Program-made: the position numbers and the translations under genes
Notes under the pieces: model-generated
The model's input: only the letters and a program-made list of their open reading frames with translations
Databases searched by the model: none
Told to the model about the DNA's origin: nothing
Assembly (NCBI RefSeq): GCF_001598255.1
Contig: NZ_BCYP01000018.1
Location: 248,001-312,000 of the forward strand
Reading direction: 5' to 3'
DNA from: Mitsuaria chitosanitabida ATCC BAA-476 = NBRC 102408
GTDB lineage: Bacteria > Pseudomonadota > Gammaproteobacteria > Burkholderiales > Burkholderiaceae_C
Length of the DNA stretch: 64,000 nucleotides
Part shown: in pieces, positions 33,158 to 41,831 of the stretch
Numbering within the stretch: position 1 is the first letter of the stretch
Layout of the letters: every line of letters starts with the position of its first letter

Positions 33158-33609
33158 GGTTCCTTGCGCATCACCCAGCGCGGGCAGTTGGCGCTGCCCC
33201 AGCCGGTGGGCGAGGACACGGTCACGCGGTTGTCGCCCTGGTCGATGGAGAACACGAAGAGCTTGAGGGTGTTGTCGGTCGACGTCGCCTGGATCGTGTA
33301 CGCGGCGGCGCCCGGCGCGGCGCACTGGATGGTGAACTTGCCGACGGTCTGCGCCGTCAGGCAGGGCGGCGAGGCGTTGCCGTTGGCCGCGTAGGTGCGG
33401 AAGTTCTGGTAGTAGGCCTCCATGTCCGCGCGGGCGGCCGTCAGGCCGCTGGCCGCGTCCGTCAGGGAGCCACGGATCGCATAGTCCCGATAGGCCGGCA
33501 AGGCGACCGCGGCCAGCAGCGCGATGATGGCCACGACGATCATCAGTTCGATCAGCGTGAAGCCGCGGGCGAGGGTCCGGCGTGCCGGCGTCGAATGGTT
33601 CCCAGACAT
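33151..33609 (-). CDS. pilE: Type IV pilin PilE (minor pilin operon head)
   Basis: A 152-residue pilin. Leader RTLARG precedes [31 protein letters not shown], the canonical class a pilin N-terminus. The C-terminal half has the [13 protein letters not shown] motif of PilE minor pilins and a D-loop bounded by Cys (ANCPRW...EPC). Ribosome site AAGGAG at 33622-33617 precedes ATG 33609 by seven bases. As first gene of the operon it could be more abundant; whether it serves as major or minor pilin is uncertain, but the operon position favours minor. Confidence 0.88.
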   Translation of the reverse strand: MSGNHSTPARRTLARGFTLIELMIVVAIIALLAAVALPAYRDYAIRGSLTDAASGLTAARADMEAYYQNFRTYAANGNASPPCLTAQTVGKFTIQCAAPGAAAYTIQATSTDNTLKLFVFSIDQGDNRVTVSSPTGWGSANCPRWVMRKEPC

Positions 33610-33861
33610 GGAGATCTCCTTATGAACAAATTATCGGCAGTCGCCCTTGGAAGGCGAGCCCGCTCGTCGCGCCTCTGAATCCGCCCGTCCCGCCAGGGGC
33701 GTCGGAACGTGAACTGCGTCACGTCCGTCAAGGCCGGTCACGCGACTGTCGCGAATCGCCATCCCGCCCCAGGTGGCCTCCGGCATCAATTCGGGCTTTA
33801 CCCTATGATCCCGGGTCCCGGACGCCAGCCGCCCGGTTCGTCCCGGATTGACCCATCGGAA
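33610..33861. promoter_or_regulatory. Divergent pilE / mlaF intergenic region
   Basis: A 252-nt gap between divergent operons. On the minus strand GATAAT lies about 28 nt before the pilE start, but I see no convincing -35 and no sigma-54 GG-N10-GC element. On the plus strand TATGAT (33801-33806) lies about 55 nt before mlaF. No gene is evident. Confidence 0.3.
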
Positions 33862-34704
33862 ATGGCATTCACCGACTCAAATTCATCAAACAAGGCGCGT
33901 CCGCTGATTGAAGTCAGGGATGTCACCGTCGGCTATGGCGATCGCGTCATCCTCAAGGATGTCAATGTGTCGTTGCCGCGCGGCAAGGTGATGGCGCTGA
34001 TCGGTTCGTCCGGCGGCGGCAAGACCACGCTGCTGCGCCTGCTGACTCGCCAGCTGCGCCCGCAATCGGGCCAGGTGCTGTTCGACGGCCAGGATCTGGC
34101 CCCGATGAATCAGACCGATCTGTACGCGCAGCGCCGCCGGATGGGCATGCTGTTCCAGTTCGGCGCGCTGTTCACCGACCTGAGCGTGTTCGAGAACGTC
34201 GCCTTCCCGATGCGCGAGCACACCCAGTTGTCGGAAGCCATGATCCGCGACCTCGTCCTGATGAAGCTCAACGCGGTCGGCCTGCGCGGCGCCCGCGACC
34301 TGATGCCCAACGAGGTGTCGGGCGGCATGGCCCGCCGCGTGGCGCTGGCCCGCGCGATCGCGCTGGACCCCGACCTGGTGCTCTACGACGAGCCTTTCGC
34401 GGGCCTGGACCCGATCTCGCTGGGCGTCACCGCCCGGCTGATCCGCGACCTGAACGACGCGCTGGGCCTGACCAGCGTCATCGTGTCGCACGACATCCAT
34501 GAGACCTTCGGCATCGCCGACCACGTGGTGATGGTGGCCAACGGCGGCGTCGTCGCCCAGGGCACCCCGGACGAGCTGCGCCACAGCAGCGACCCGCTGG
34601 TGCACCAGTTCGTCAACGCCGAGTCGGACGGTCCCGTCCGCTTCCACCAGCCCGCCAAGCCGGTCCGCGAGGACTTCGGCCTGCCCGAGGAGGCCGCCGC
34701 ATGA
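33862..34704 (+). CDS. mlaF: Phospholipid ABC transporter ATP-binding protein MlaF
   Basis: A 280-residue ABC ATPase. Walker A is GSSGGGKTT (residues 48-56), the Q-loop is LFQFGALFTDLSVFENV (diagnostic of MlaF), the signature is VSGGMARRVALARAIA, Walker B is LVLYDEPFAGLDPIS and the H-loop is IVSHDI. The start is ATG 33862, preceded by CGGAA. It powers the MCE-type system that keeps outer-membrane lipid asymmetry. Its stop overlaps the mlaE ATG by four bases. Confidence 0.96.
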   Translation: MAFTDSNSSNKARPLIEVRDVTVGYGDRVILKDVNVSLPRGKVMALIGSSGGGKTTLLRLLTRQLRPQSGQVLFDGQDLAPMNQTDLYAQRRRMGMLFQFGALFTDLSVFENVAFPMREHTQLSEAMIRDLVLMKLNAVGLRGARDLMPNEVSGGMARRVALARAIALDPDLVLYDEPFAGLDPISLGVTARLIRDLNDALGLTSVIVSHDIHETFGIADHVVMVANGGVVAQGTPDELRHSSDPLVHQFVNAESDGPVRFHQPAKPVREDFGLPEEAAA

Positions 34705-35480
34705 TCGCCCTGGCCACTTCGATCGGGCGCGGCCTGCGCCTGAAACTGACCGACTGGGGCGCCTCGGCGCGTCTGCTGGGCACGTTGGTGCTGCACCTGG
34801 GCTTCAGCCTGCGCCGCTTCGTGCTGGTGCGGGAACAGATCTTCTACGTGGGCAACCGCTCGCTGTCCATCATCGGCGTGTCGGGCCTGTTCGTCGGCTT
34901 CGTGCTGGCGCTGCAGGGCTACTACACGCTGCAGCGTTACGGCTCCGCCGAGGCGGTCGGCCTGCTGGTCGCGCTGAGCCTGGTGCGTGAACTGGGCCCG
35001 GTCGTCGCCGCGCTGCTGTTCGCGGGCCGCGCCGGCACCTCGCTGACCGCCGAGATCGGCCTGATGAAGGCCGGCGAGCAGCTCAGCGCCATGGAGATGA
35101 TGGCCGTCGATCCGATCCAGCGCGTGCTGGCCCCCCGTTTCTGGGCCGGCGTGATCTCGATGCCGCTGCTGGCGGCCGTGTTCTCGGCCGTCGGCATCGT
35201 CGGCGGCTGGCTGGTCGCCGTCCCGCTGATCGGCATCGACGCCGGGTCCTTCTGGTCGCAGATGCAAGGCGGCGTGGACGTGTTCAAGGACGTCGGCAAC
35301 GGCGTCGTGAAGAGCGTGGTGTTCGGGGTGACGGTCAGCTTCGTCGCGCTGCTTCAGGGATATTCCTGCCGTCCGACGCCGGAAGGCGTGTCCGAGGCGA
35401 CCACCCGCACCGTGGTGCTGTCGTCGCTGGCGGTGCTGGGGCTGGACTTCATCCTCACCGCCATGATGTTCTCGATCTGA
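34701..35480 (+). CDS. mlaE: Phospholipid ABC transporter permease MlaE
   Basis: A 259-residue MlaE/YrbE permease with five to six hydrophobic segments. Diagnostic motifs are FVLALQGYYTLQRYG, SLVRELGPVVAALLFAGRAGTSLTAEIGLMKAGEQLSAMEMM (coupling region) and GYSCRPTPEGVSEATTRTVV near the end. It sits in the inner membrane and contacts MlaF, MlaB and the MlaD hexamer. Coupled to mlaF by ATGA. Confidence 0.96.
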   Translation: MIALATSIGRGLRLKLTDWGASARLLGTLVLHLGFSLRRFVLVREQIFYVGNRSLSIIGVSGLFVGFVLALQGYYTLQRYGSAEAVGLLVALSLVRELGPVVAALLFAGRAGTSLTAEIGLMKAGEQLSAMEMMAVDPIQRVLAPRFWAGVISMPLLAAVFSAVGIVGGWLVAVPLIGIDAGSFWSQMQGGVDVFKDVGNGVVKSVVFGVTVSFVALLQGYSCRPTPEGVSEATTRTVVLSSLAVLGLDFILTAMMFSI

Positions 35481-35547
35481 GGCCCGATCGGCCAAGACGT
35501 CCAGAACCTCGCCATCAACAAACAAGAAAACAGATCCGGAGTTGCCG

Positions 35548-36036
35548 ATGCAATCCTCTCGTTACGACGCATGGGTCGGGTTCTTCGTGCTGCTGGGCGG
35601 CGCGGCCCTGCTGTTCCTGGCCCTGAAGGCCGGCAACCTGCTCACGCTGAACTTCCAGGACACCTACAACGTGACCGCCAAGTTCGACAACATCGGCGGC
35701 CTGAAGCCGGGCGCCGCGGTCAAGAGCGCGGGCGTGGTCGTGGGCCGCGTGGGCGCGATCACCTTCGACGACAAGTCCTTCCAGGCGCGCGTCGCGCTGA
35801 AGATGAACGCCGGCGTGGCCTTCCCCAAGGACAGCTCCGCCAAGATCCTCACGTCCGGCCTGCTGGGCGAGCAATACATCGGACTGGAACCGGGCGCGGC
35901 GGAGAAGAACCTCGCCGCGGGCGACATCATCACGCAGACCCAGTCGGCGGTGGTGCTGGAGAACCTGATCGGCCAGTTCCTCTATAACAAGGCGGCCGAT
36001 GCCTCCGCGGCACCGGCCTCGGGAGAGAAACAATGA
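35548..36036 (+). CDS. mlaD: Phospholipid transporter substrate-binding protein MlaD
   Basis: A 162-residue single-pass inner-membrane MCE protein. One transmembrane helix (about residues 9-28) is followed by a single MCE domain: YNVTAKFDNIGGLKPGAAVKSAGVVVGRV, then GLLGEQYIGLEPG. A hydrophobic C-terminal helix (SAVVLENLIGQFLYNKA) would form the hexamer pore. GGAG (35538-35541) supports ATG 35548 over an in-frame TTG at 35542. Its stop overlaps mlaA. Confidence 0.95.
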   Translation: MQSSRYDAWVGFFVLLGGAALLFLALKAGNLLTLNFQDTYNVTAKFDNIGGLKPGAAVKSAGVVVGRVGAITFDDKSFQARVALKMNAGVAFPKDSSAKILTSGLLGEQYIGLEPGAAEKNLAAGDIITQTQSAVVLENLIGQFLYNKAADASAAPASGEKQ

Positions 36037-37136
36037 CCCAAGAAGCCCCGGCCCGGATTTTCGTCCGGGCGGATCTCGCGGTGCTGCTGAGCGCCGCGCT
36101 GCTGGCCACGCCGGCCCTGGCGCAGCAGGCGCCTGAGGCGATGGCGGTTCAGCCGCCCACGCAGGCGCAGGCGCAGGCGCAGGACACGCTGGTCGCGGTG
36201 GCCGCGCCGCTCGAGACGGTGAAGGCCGATGTGGTCGTCGCCGCCGACGCCGAGCAGGCGGACGCCGCCAAGGCCGCCGACGCGGCCGCCTCGGCGACGG
36301 ACGGCGCGGCTGCGGCCGCCGACGCTCCCGCCTCGGCGCCGGCGCCGGCGCCGGCCGCTTCGGGCGCGGCCGCCGAGCCCGCCGCCGCGGGCCAGGCTGG
36401 TCAGGCGGCGGAAGCGGCCGCGAGCGCCGCGTCCGACGCTCCGGCGCCGGGCCCGCGCGTGCGCAACCGCCTCGACCCCTGGGAAAACTGGAACCGCAAG
36501 GTCTTCAACTTCAACGAGAAGCTGGACGAGAACGTCCTGCGTCCCGTGGCGACCGCCTACTCGGACCTGGTGCCGCAGCCAGCGCGCCAGGCGGTGGACA
36601 ACTTCTTCGGCAACTTCTCGGACGCCTGGTCGGCGGTCAACCTGTTCCTGCAGGGCCGCTTCAAGAACGGCGCGACGCAGACCATGCGCGTGGCGGTGAA
36701 CTCGGTGTTCGGCATCGCCGGCCTGATCGACATCGCCACTCCCTCCGGCCTGGAGAAGCAGTCCGAGGACCTCGGCCGCACGCTGGGCTACTGGGGCGTC
36801 AAGACCGGCCCGTACATCGTCTGGCCGATCCTGGGCCCGTCCTCGTTGCGCGATTCGGTGACGCTGCCGGCGAACGTCTACTTCTCGCCCGCGTACATCT
36901 TCGACGACGGCGAGTACAAGATCGGCATCACCGCGCTGCAACTGGTCAACACCCGCGCCAACCTGCTGCGCGTGACCGACATGCTCGATGGCATCGCGCT
37001 GGACAAGTACACCTTCATCCGGGACGCCTACCTGCAGCGACGCAACATCAAGTCGCACAAGGAGCAGGAAGAAGAGGATGACTACGAAGTCATCACCCCC
37101 GACGAGAAGCCGGTCAACCCGCAAGGCGACCGCTGA
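36033..37136 (+). CDS. mlaA: MlaA/VacJ family protein with long Ala-rich N-terminal linker and no lipobox
   Basis: A 367-residue protein whose C-terminal domain (from about residue 144) is clear MlaA: RLDPWENWNRKVFNFNEKLDENVLRPVATAY, VNSVFGIAGLIDIAT, DLGRTLGYWGVKTGPYIVWPILGPSSLRD and LLRVTDML. MlaA extracts surface phospholipids at the outer membrane and hands them to MlaC. Unusually, the N-terminus is a standard signal peptide (LLSAALLATPALA-QQ, cleavage near 30) with no lipobox cysteine; the protein as written has no Cys at all. Residues 31-143 are an Ala/Pro/Gln-rich low-complexity stretch. The stop and start positions look normal, so this is probably genuine rather than a frameshift. Confidence 0.92.
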   Translation: MTQEAPARIFVRADLAVLLSAALLATPALAQQAPEAMAVQPPTQAQAQAQDTLVAVAAPLETVKADVVVAADAEQADAAKAADAAASATDGAAAAADAPASAPAPAPAASGAAAEPAAAGQAGQAAEAAASAASDAPAPGPRVRNRLDPWENWNRKVFNFNEKLDENVLRPVATAYSDLVPQPARQAVDNFFGNFSDAWSAVNLFLQGRFKNGATQTMRVAVNSVFGIAGLIDIATPSGLEKQSEDLGRTLGYWGVKTGPYIVWPILGPSSLRDSVTLPANVYFSPAYIFDDGEYKIGITALQLVNTRANLLRVTDMLDGIALDKYTFIRDAYLQRRNIKSHKEQEEEDDYEVITPDEKPVNPQGDR

Positions 37137-37246
37137 CCCGTCGGGCAACACCCGGTGACGAACCCATCGCGTCACCGGTGAACCGGCGCAGCCCCCACCG
37201 CGTTGCGGAGAGGCTTCGCCGAGTCATGAAGCTAGAAAGGACAAGC

Positions 37247-37882
37247 ATGAACTCCACCAAACGTCTGATGCTGCGCCTGGTCGTCTCGATCGCGGCGCTG
37301 GGCCCGATGGTCTCGTTCGCCGCCGACAGCTCGGCGCCGGACCAACTGATCCGTCAGCTCTCCATCGAGACGCTGGACGCGGTCAAGAGCGACAAGGCCA
37401 TCCAGGGCGGCGACGTCAACAAGGTCATGGAGCTGGTCAACGACAAGGTCATGCCGCATGTCGACTTCCAGCGCATCACGTCGACCGCCGTGGGCCGCTT
37501 CTGGCGCCAGGCCACGCCCGAGCAGAAGCAGCGTCTGCAGGACGAGTTCAAGACCCTGCTGGTGCGCACCTATGCCGGCGCGCTGACGCAGGTGAAGGAC
37601 CAGACCATCGCGATGAAGCCGATGCGCGCCGCCGCCGAGGACACCGAGGTGATCGTGCGCACCGAGATCCGCGGCAAGGGCGACCCGATCCAGCTGGATT
37701 ACCGCGTCGAGAAGACCGACGCCGGCTGGAAGATCTACGACGTGAACGTGCTGGGCATCTGGCTGGCTGATCAGTACAAGAACAGCTTCGCGCAGGAGAT
37801 CAACGCCAAGGGCATCGACGGCCTGATCAAGTCGCTGGCCGAGCGCAACGCGCGCCCGGCGCCGGCCGCCAAGAAGGGCTGA
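37247..37882 (+). CDS. mlaC: Periplasmic phospholipid carrier MlaC
   Basis: A 211-residue periplasmic protein with signal peptide (cleavage near VSFAA) and the Tol_Tol_Ttg2 domain: NDKVMPHVDFQRITSTAVGRFWRQATPEQKQRLQDEFKTLLVRTYAGAL, later GDPIQLDYRVEKTDAGWKIYDVNVLGIWLADQYKNSF. It shuttles phospholipid between MlaA and MlaFEDB. The start is ATG 37247 with GAAAGG just upstream; an earlier in-frame ATG exists but lacks a signal-like start. 110 nt follow mlaA without a terminator. Confidence 0.95.
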   Translation: MNSTKRLMLRLVVSIAALGPMVSFAADSSAPDQLIRQLSIETLDAVKSDKAIQGGDVNKVMELVNDKVMPHVDFQRITSTAVGRFWRQATPEQKQRLQDEFKTLLVRTYAGALTQVKDQTIAMKPMRAAAEDTEVIVRTEIRGKGDPIQLDYRVEKTDAGWKIYDVNVLGIWLADQYKNSFAQEINAKGIDGLIKSLAERNARPAPAAKKG

Positions 37883-37886
37883 TGCG

Positions 37887-38201
37887 ATGCTGAAGCTGCC
37901 GTCGCGGCTGCGCATGGACAACGTCCCGCAGGAGTGGGCGAAGCTGGAAGGCGCGCTGCGCGCCGAGTCGGCGCAGGTGGGCAACGCCGCCGGCCGCTCG
38001 GTGAGCCTGGACGCGAGCGGCCTGAACGACTTCGACTCCGCCGCGCTCAGCCTGCTGCTCAGCGCCCTGCGCCTGTGCGGGCAGGACGGCTGGCAGCTGA
38101 CGCTGCATCAGGCCCCGCGCGAGCTGCGCGAGCTGGCCCGCGTCTATGGTCTGGAACAGCTGTTCTGGAGCGACGCCGCGGCGCCCGCGCAGGCCGCCTG
38201 A
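37887..38201 (+). CDS. mlaB: STAS-domain protein MlaB
   Basis: A 104-residue STAS protein with the conserved pattern SLDASGLNDFDSAALSLLLSALRLC followed by LTLHQAPRELRELARVYGLEQLFW. MlaB binds MlaF and is needed for transporter assembly. It is four bases after mlaC and ends the mlaFEDACB operon, just before an intrinsic terminator. Confidence 0.92.
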   Translation: MLKLPSRLRMDNVPQEWAKLEGALRAESAQVGNAAGRSVSLDASGLNDFDSAALSLLLSALRLCGQDGWQLTLHQAPRELRELARVYGLEQLFWSDAAAPAQAA

Positions 38202-38224
38202 GCGATCTCGCTCCCCCAACGACG

Positions 38225-38250
38225 ACGGGCCGCATCAGCGGCCCGTTTTC
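38225..38250 (+). terminator. Intrinsic terminator of the mla operon
   Basis: ACGGGCCGC-atca-GCGGCCCGT followed by TTTTCCTTT. The stem is perfect (9 bp). It lies 24 nt after the mlaB stop and before the convergent hexR end. Confidence 0.88.
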
Positions 38251-38304
38251 CTTTGGCGAGCGCCTTGCGTCGCCATCGAGGACCCCGCGTCGCGGAGCCG
38301 CCCT

Positions 38305-39171
38305 TCACTGCGCGTAGCGCTTGGTCCGCAGGTTGCGCTTGATCTCCTGCAGCATCGGGCGCAGGTTCTCGCCGAGTCGCAGCGCGACGCCGGTGGTGAG
38401 CACGTCCACCACGATCAGGTGCAGCAGCCGCGACACCATGGGGCTGTAGCGGTCGTAGTCCTCGGGGTGATCGACGGCCAGCAAGACCTGACCCGGCAAC
38501 TGCCCCATCTGCGCGAGCGGGGATCCGCTGGCGGTGATGATGATCGTCGTCGCGCCCTTCTTGCGGGCGATCTCCGCGGCGTCCATCAGGTCTCGGCTGC
38601 GGCCCGAGTTGGAGATGATCACCGCGCAGTCCCCGCTGTCGAGCATGGTCGCGCTCATCAGCTGCACGTGGCCGTCGCTGCAGGCGAAGGTGTTCACGCC
38701 GAGGCGGAAGAACTTGTGCTGCGCGTCCTGCGCCACGATGCCGGAGTTGCCGACGCCGTAGAACTCGATGCGCCTGTGCTGGCGTGCCGCCTCGGACAGC
38801 GCCGTGATCGCGCGCTCGAAGGCATGGCTGGCCGCGTCGTTGCGGTAATGGAGCAGCGCCGCGACGGCGTTGTCCACCACCTTGACGATGAGGTCGCCGG
38901 GCTTGTCGTCCTCGTCCACCGCGCGGTGGACGAAGGGGACGCCTTCATTGACGCTGCCGGCCAGCTTGAGCTTGAAGTCCGCCAGCCCGTCATAGCCGAC
39001 GCTGCGGCAGAAGCGCACCACCGTCGGCTTGCTGACGTGGGAGCGGTCGGCGAGCTCGCTCACCGGCAGGTTCGCGAAGGAGCGGGGATCGGCCAGCAGC
39101 AGCTTGGCGACCCGCTGCTCGGCGGGCGGCAGCGCGGGCAGCGCGGCCTTGATGCGTTCGAGCATGCTCAT
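38305..39171 (-). CDS. hexR: RpiR-family transcriptional regulator HexR
   Basis: A 288-residue regulator. The N-terminal RpiR helix-turn-helix is LPVSELADRSHVSKPTVVRFCRSVGYDGLADFK (residues about 35-67). The C-terminal SIS sugar-isomerase domain has FYGVGNSGIVAQDAQHKFFRLG and VIISNSGRSRDL, which in HexR binds 2-keto-3-deoxy-6-phosphogluconate. HexR represses sugar catabolism genes in proteobacteria. It is four bases after zwf on the same strand, so likely cotranscribed, and a HexR-like palindrome lies in the zwf-tal gap. Confidence 0.92.
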   Translation of the reverse strand: MSMLERIKAALPALPPAEQRVAKLLLADPRSFANLPVSELADRSHVSKPTVVRFCRSVGYDGLADFKLKLAGSVNEGVPFVHRAVDEDDKPGDLIVKVVDNAVAALLHYRNDAASHAFERAITALSEAARQHRRIEFYGVGNSGIVAQDAQHKFFRLGVNTFACSDGHVQLMSATMLDSGDCAVIISNSGRSRDLMDAAEIARKKGATTIIITASGSPLAQMGQLPGQVLLAVDHPEDYDRYSPMVSRLLHLIVVDVLTTGVALRLGENLRPMLQEIKRNLRTKRYAQ

Positions 39172-39175
39172 CGGG

Positions 39176-40621
39176 TCAGCACTCTTCGATCCAGGAGTGA
39201 CCGTCCCGCGCGATCAGCGCGCTGGCGGCCGGCGGGCCCCAGCTGCCGGCGACGTAGGTGCGCGGGCCGGTGCTGTCCTGCTTCCAGAAATTCAGGATGG
39301 GCTCGACCCACTTCCAGGCTTGTTCCTGCTCGTCGCTGCGCACGAACAGATTCAGGCGGCCGGCGATCGCATCGAGCAGCAGACGCTCGTAGGCGCCGAC
39401 CCGCGTGTGGGCGAAGGCCTTGTCGAAGTCCAGGTCCAGCGAGACGGGGCTCAGCGCCTCGGTGCTGGAGCCGCCCTTGTTGGCCATCAGCTGCAGCTCC
39501 AGGCCGTCCTCGGGTTGCAGCTTGATGATGAGCCGGTTGGGGCAGCTGCTGCCCGGGAAGATGGGATGCGGCACCGGGCGGAAGTTGATGACGATCTGCG
39601 CGTCGCGCGCCGCCAGGCGCTTGCCGGTGCGCAGATAGAAGGGCACGCCCGCCCAGCGCCAGTTCTGGATCTCGGTCTTGAGCGCGACGAAGGTCTCGGT
39701 GTGGCTGTCCGGGGGGATCTTGCCCTCGTCCAGATAGGCGGGCACCGGCTTGCCGTCGACGCTGCCGGCGCGGTACTGGCCGCGCACCACGTCGCGGGCG
39801 ACGCTCTCGGCGGTGAAGGGCTTGAGTGCGCGCAGCACCTTGAGCTTCTCGTCGCGGATGGCGTCCGCGTCGTTGCTCGACGGGGCTTCCATCGCGATCA
39901 TCGTCAGCAGCTGCAGCGCATGGTTCTGGATCATGTCGCGCAGGGCGCCGGTGCTGTCGTAGAACGGCCCGCGGGTGCCCACGCCCAGGCCTTCGGCCAG
40001 CGTGATCTGGATGTTGGCGATGCTCTCGCGACGCCACAGCGGCTCGAACAACGCGTTGCCGAAGCGCAGCGCCATCAGGTTCTGCACCGAGGGCTTGCCC
40101 AGGTAATGGTCGATGCGGAAGGCCTGCGTCTCGTCGAAGACCGAGCGCACCACCTTGTTGATCTCCTGCGCGCTGGCCAGGTCGTGACCCAGCGGCTTCT
40201 CCAGCACCACGCGCACCTTGGGGCCGTTCAGGCCGGCGGCGCCCAGCTGCTGGCAGATCTGCGTGAACAGGTGGGGGCTGGTGGCCAGGTACAGCACGAC
40301 GGTGTCGGCGTTGCGCTCGCTCAGCCACTCCTTGAGCTTGCCGTAGTGCTCGGGCTGCGAGAGGTCCATGCGGCGGTAGTGCACCAGCTCGGAGAAGCGG
40401 GCGAACTCCTCGTCGTTGGGGCGCTTGCCGGCTTCCACTTCCTGGAAGCGCTCCTTGAGCCACTCGCGATAGCGCTCGTCGGTCTGCTCGTCACGGGCGA
40501 CCGCCAGGATGCGGCCGCCCTCGGGCAGCTTGCCGTGGCGGAAGGCCTGGAACAGCGCTGGCATCAGCTTTCTCCAGGTCAGGTCACCGGTGCCACCAAA
40601 GAAGACGAGATCGAAGGACAT
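39176..40621 (-). CDS. zwf: Glucose-6-phosphate 1-dehydrogenase
   Basis: A 481-residue enzyme oxidising glucose 6-phosphate to 6-phosphogluconolactone with NADP. The dinucleotide motif is FFGGTGDLTWRKLMPALF (residues 6-23). The substrate site has RIDHYLGKPSVQN, where the usual Glu after DHYLGK is Pro, a known variant. Also visible are EKPLGHD and the C-terminal VPFYLRTGKRL. The start is ATG 40621 (MSFDLVFF); a 20-residue longer frame has no support. Divergent from tal, followed by hexR. Confidence 0.95.
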   Translation of the reverse strand: MSFDLVFFGGTGDLTWRKLMPALFQAFRHGKLPEGGRILAVARDEQTDERYREWLKERFQEVEAGKRPNDEEFARFSELVHYRRMDLSQPEHYGKLKEWLSERNADTVVLYLATSPHLFTQICQQLGAAGLNGPKVRVVLEKPLGHDLASAQEINKVVRSVFDETQAFRIDHYLGKPSVQNLMALRFGNALFEPLWRRESIANIQITLAEGLGVGTRGPFYDSTGALRDMIQNHALQLLTMIAMEAPSSNDADAIRDEKLKVLRALKPFTAESVARDVVRGQYRAGSVDGKPVPAYLDEGKIPPDSHTETFVALKTEIQNWRWAGVPFYLRTGKRLAARDAQIVINFRPVPHPIFPGSSCPNRLIIKLQPEDGLELQLMANKGGSSTEALSPVSLDLDFDKAFAHTRVGAYERLLLDAIAGRLNLFVRSDEQEQAWKWVEPILNFWKQDSTGPRTYVAGSWGPPAASALIARDGHSWIEEC

Positions 40622-40706
40622 GAGCGCGACGTTCCCGCGAGGGAACGGACAGTTTCGTGGGTTGCGATTCAGAACCGGCATCGCCGCCGGGAGAGGCGAA
40701 GATGTC

Positions 40707-40736
40707 TTGATGTAACGAAGTTACCGGAATTATGAT
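40707..40736 (+). promoter_or_regulatory. Candidate tal-pgi promoter overlapped by a HexR-like operator
   Basis: TTGATG (40707-40712), an 18-nt spacer and TATGAT (40731-40736) resemble a sigma-70 promoter directed at tal. The palindrome TGTAACGAAGTTACC (40711-40725) fits the described HexR box, roughly TGTAA-N5-TTACA. Its position between -35 and -10 is ideal for repression, and the same site could control divergent zwf-hexR. Confidence 0.65.
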
Positions 40737-40880
40737 GCCCCAGTTTCTTGAGGCGGTCAACGTGCCGCGGGGCATGCCGGGGAGGTCCGCGGCCCAGCGG
40801 TTCTAATACGGGGTTTCCCCCGCCACGCTCGCGGGGCAAAGCCGATTCCACCGTCCATCGCCCCCCCGGCGCCATCGCAT

Positions 40881-41831
40881 ATGAACCAGCTCGAACAACT
40901 CAAGGCCTTCACCACCGTCGTCGCCGACACCGGCAACTTCAAGCAGCTCGCGCAGTTCACGCCCCGCGATGCGACGACCAATCCGTCGCTGATCCTGAAG
41001 GCGGTGCAGTCGCCCGACTACGCCCACCTGCTGGAGGACACCGTCGCGGCGCACAAGACCGAGACGCTGGACCTGATCGTCGACAAGGTGCTGGTGGCCT
41101 TCGGCCTGGAGATCCTGAAGGTGGTCCCGGGCCGCGTCTCGACCGAGGTCGACGCGCGCCTGAGCTTCGACACCGTGGCCACGCTGGCCCGCGCGCGCCG
41201 CCTGATCGGCCTGTACGAAGCCGCCGGCATCGGCCGCGACCGCGTGCTGATCAAGATCGCCTCGACCTGGGAAGGCATCCAGGCCGCGCGCGAGCTGGAA
41301 GCCGAGGGCATCCACACCAACCTGACGCTGCTGTTCTCCTTCTGCCAGGCCGTGGCCTGCGGCGAGAACGGCATCCAGCTGATCTCCCCGTTCGTCGGCC
41401 GCATCTACGACTGGTACAAGAAGTCCGCCGGCGCGAGCTGGGACGAGGCCGCCAGCGCCGGCGTCAACGATCCGGGCGTCAAATCGGTCGCCGCGATCTA
41501 CAACTACTTCAAGAAGCACGGCATCCAGACCGAGGTCATGGGCGCCAGCTTCCGCAACGTGGGTCAGATCCAGGCGCTGGCCGGCTGCGATCTGCTGACC
41601 ATCAGCCCCGACCTGCTGGCCCAGCTGCAGGCCAACGAGACGCCGCTCACGCGCGTGCTCGACGCTGACGCGGCCAAGGCACAGGATCTGCCCAAGGTCT
41701 CCTTCAACGAGGCGGCCTTCCGCTTCGCCCTCAACCAGGACGCCATGGCCACCGAGAAGCTGGCCGAAGGCATCCGCCTGTTTGCCGTCGACGCCGGCAA
41801 GCTGGACCAGATGATCGAAAGCCTGCGATGA
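40881..41831 (+). CDS. tal: Transaldolase
   Basis: A 316-residue TalB-type transaldolase that moves dihydroxyacetone units in the pentose phosphate pathway. [12 protein letters not shown] is the N-terminal signature, the Schiff-base Lys is Lys125 in [12 protein letters not shown], and [14 protein letters not shown] and [13 protein letters not shown] follow. Length agrees with the family. The start codon follows a 259-nt divergent region, and its stop overlaps the pgi ATG by four bases. Confidence 0.96.
   Translation: MNQLEQLKAFTTVVADTGNFKQLAQFTPRDATTNPSLILKAVQSPDYAHLLEDTVAAHKTETLDLIVDKVLVAFGLEILKVVPGRVSTEVDARLSFDTVATLARARRLIGLYEAAGIGRDRVLIKIASTWEGIQAARELEAEGIHTNLTLLFSFCQAVACGENGIQLISPFVGRIYDWYKKSAGASWDEAASAGVNDPGVKSVAAIYNYFKKHGIQTEVMGASFRNVGQIQALAGCDLLTISPDLLAQLQANETPLTRVLDADAAKAQDLPKVSFNEAAFRFALNQDAMATEKLAEGIRLFAVDAGKLDQMIESLR

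Noticed and set aside
33610-33660. Sigma-54 promoter for pilE, as for pilin genes in Pseudomonas.
   Set aside because: No GG-N10-GC element at a suitable distance.
38146-39525. Plus-strand frame over hexR and zwf.
   Set aside because: Antisense shadow; hexR and zwf have full domain support.
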